7,219 bases of DNA from Aquificota bacterium (GTDB taxonomy: Bacteria > Aquificota > Aquificia > Aquificales > Hydrogenothermaceae), in the NCBI GenBank assembly GCA_013153235.1, contig JAADEU010000035.1, forward strand, positions 1 to 7,219. Reading direction: 5' to 3'. The position numbers were made by a program, and so were the translations under genes. This document shows, piece after piece, positions 6,964 to 7,219 of this stretch. The notes under the pieces are model-generated. The model worked only from the letters and a program-made list of their open reading frames with translations, made no database searches and was not told where the DNA came from. Within the stretch, counting starts at the first letter, position 1, and each line of letters starts with the position of its first letter.

Positions 6964-6980
6964 CTTATAATTTTATAATT
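6964..6980. promoter_or_regulatory. Divergent promoter region with duplicated -10-like hexamers
   Basis: The 66-nt region between the divergent peptidase and smpB genes is almost pure A/T in its centre. On the plus strand a perfect tandem repeat, TTATAATT TTATAATT, covers 6965-6980 and gives two TATAAT hexamers (6966-6971 and 6974-6979). These could serve smpB with a leader of roughly 25-35 nt. On the minus strand TATAAA (6977-6972) and TATAAG (6969-6964) could serve the peptidase. The -35 matches are poor on both strands (best TTTCCT at 6952-6957 for smpB). Confidence 0.5.
6965..6980. repeat. Tandem 8-bp repeat TTATAATT x2
   Basis: Two exact head-to-tail copies of TTATAATT lie end to end. 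They coincide with the putative -10 elements of the divergent genes. Confidence 0.85.
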
Positions 6981-7003
6981 ATTCTAAATAAAAAAAATGA
7001 AAT

Positions 7004-7009
7004 GGTGAT
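7004..7009 (+). promoter_or_regulatory. Ribosome binding site of smpB (GGTGAT)
   Basis: GGTGAT pairs with the ATCACC part of the 16S rRNA 3' end, and its GG lies 7 nt before the ATG at 7013. This decides the start, because three other ATGs (6997, 7002, 7008) crowd the leader in other frames and give only short peptides before a stop. Confidence 0.7.
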
Positions 7010-7012
7010 GAA

Positions 7013-7219
7013 ATGGGCATAAAAGTAGTGGCAACAAATAAAAATGCGTACCACAACTACAACATACTGGAAACGTACGAGGCAGGGCTTGTGCTTGAAG
7101 GTTCTGAGGTAAAATCCATAAGGGAAGGTGCTGTAAATCTGAGGGACTCTTTTGTCAGGATAGATGACGGGGAGGCCTATATTTATAACATGTACATTGC
7201 CCCATATAAACCTGCCGCA
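7013..7219 (+). CDS. smpB: SsrA-binding protein SmpB, N-terminal part (cut by window edge)
   Basis: The 69 visible residues begin MGIKVVATNKNAYHNYNILE and continue through TYEAGLVLEGSEVKSIREG (21-39), VNLRDSF (41-47) and YNMYIAPY (58-65). These are hallmark SmpB blocks: the ILETYEAG segment, the GSEVKS(I/L)REG turn and the YxxNMxIxPY strand. SmpB is a small (about 150-160 residues) beta-barrel RNA-binding protein. It binds tmRNA (ssrA) and delivers it to stalled ribosomes for trans-translation. The C-terminal tail that reads the empty mRNA channel is off-window, as is any ssrA gene. The start matches the usual SmpB N-terminus. The gene is divergent from the exported peptidase gene. Confidence 0.96.
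   Translation, partial: MGIKVVATNKNAYHNYNILETYEAGLVLEGSEVKSIREGAVNLRDSFVRIDDGEAYIYNMYIAPYKPAA

Overview
The window looks like an ordinary bacterial chromosome segment, probably from a thermophile and tentatively from the Aquificota (Hydrogenothermaceae-like, such as Persephonella). This rests on moderately AT-rich coding sequence, heavy use of AGG/AGA for arginine and ATA for isoleucine, Lys/Glu/Ile/Tyr-rich proteins, and the look of the proteins. It has not been confirmed by any search. No tRNA, rRNA, CRISPR array, insertion sequence or phage gene is visible.

Layout, left to right. (1) The 3' part of a plus-strand gene for a c-di-GMP phosphodiesterase-type EAL domain (2-586), cut by the left edge. 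It may carry a one-base frameshift just before its end. (2) A 71-nt gap with an AT-rich promoter-like region and a 13-bp palindrome, then a plus-strand radical SAM protein of the YhcC/TIGR01212 family (658-1569). (3) A minus-strand MrfA/YprA-type superfamily 2 DNA helicase with a C-terminal DUF1998-like region and a cysteine cluster (1559-4012). Its 3' end overlaps the radical SAM gene convergently by 11 bp. (4) A minus-strand 966-residue exported protein (4046-6946). It joins an M1-type gluzincin metallopeptidase, a region I do not recognise, a ChaN-like domain and a C-terminal PDZ domain. (5) A 66-nt divergent intergenic region with a tandem TTATAATT repeat, then the start of smpB on the plus strand (7013 to the right edge).

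The exported peptidase and the helicase are 33 nt apart on the same strand and probably share a transcript, but nothing suggests a shared function. The genes together do not form a recognisable pathway: they cover c-di-GMP turnover, probable tRNA wobble modification, DNA repair, envelope proteolysis and ribosome rescue.

The most interesting item is the M1-ChaN-PDZ fusion. It combines two putative metal-dependent catalytic centres with a PDZ module in one periplasmic chain. Next come the likely frameshift at the end of the EAL gene and the missing Shine-Dalgarno sequence before the helicase, where a -10-like element lies almost against the start codon. I see no convincing evidence for a wholly new multi-gene system here.
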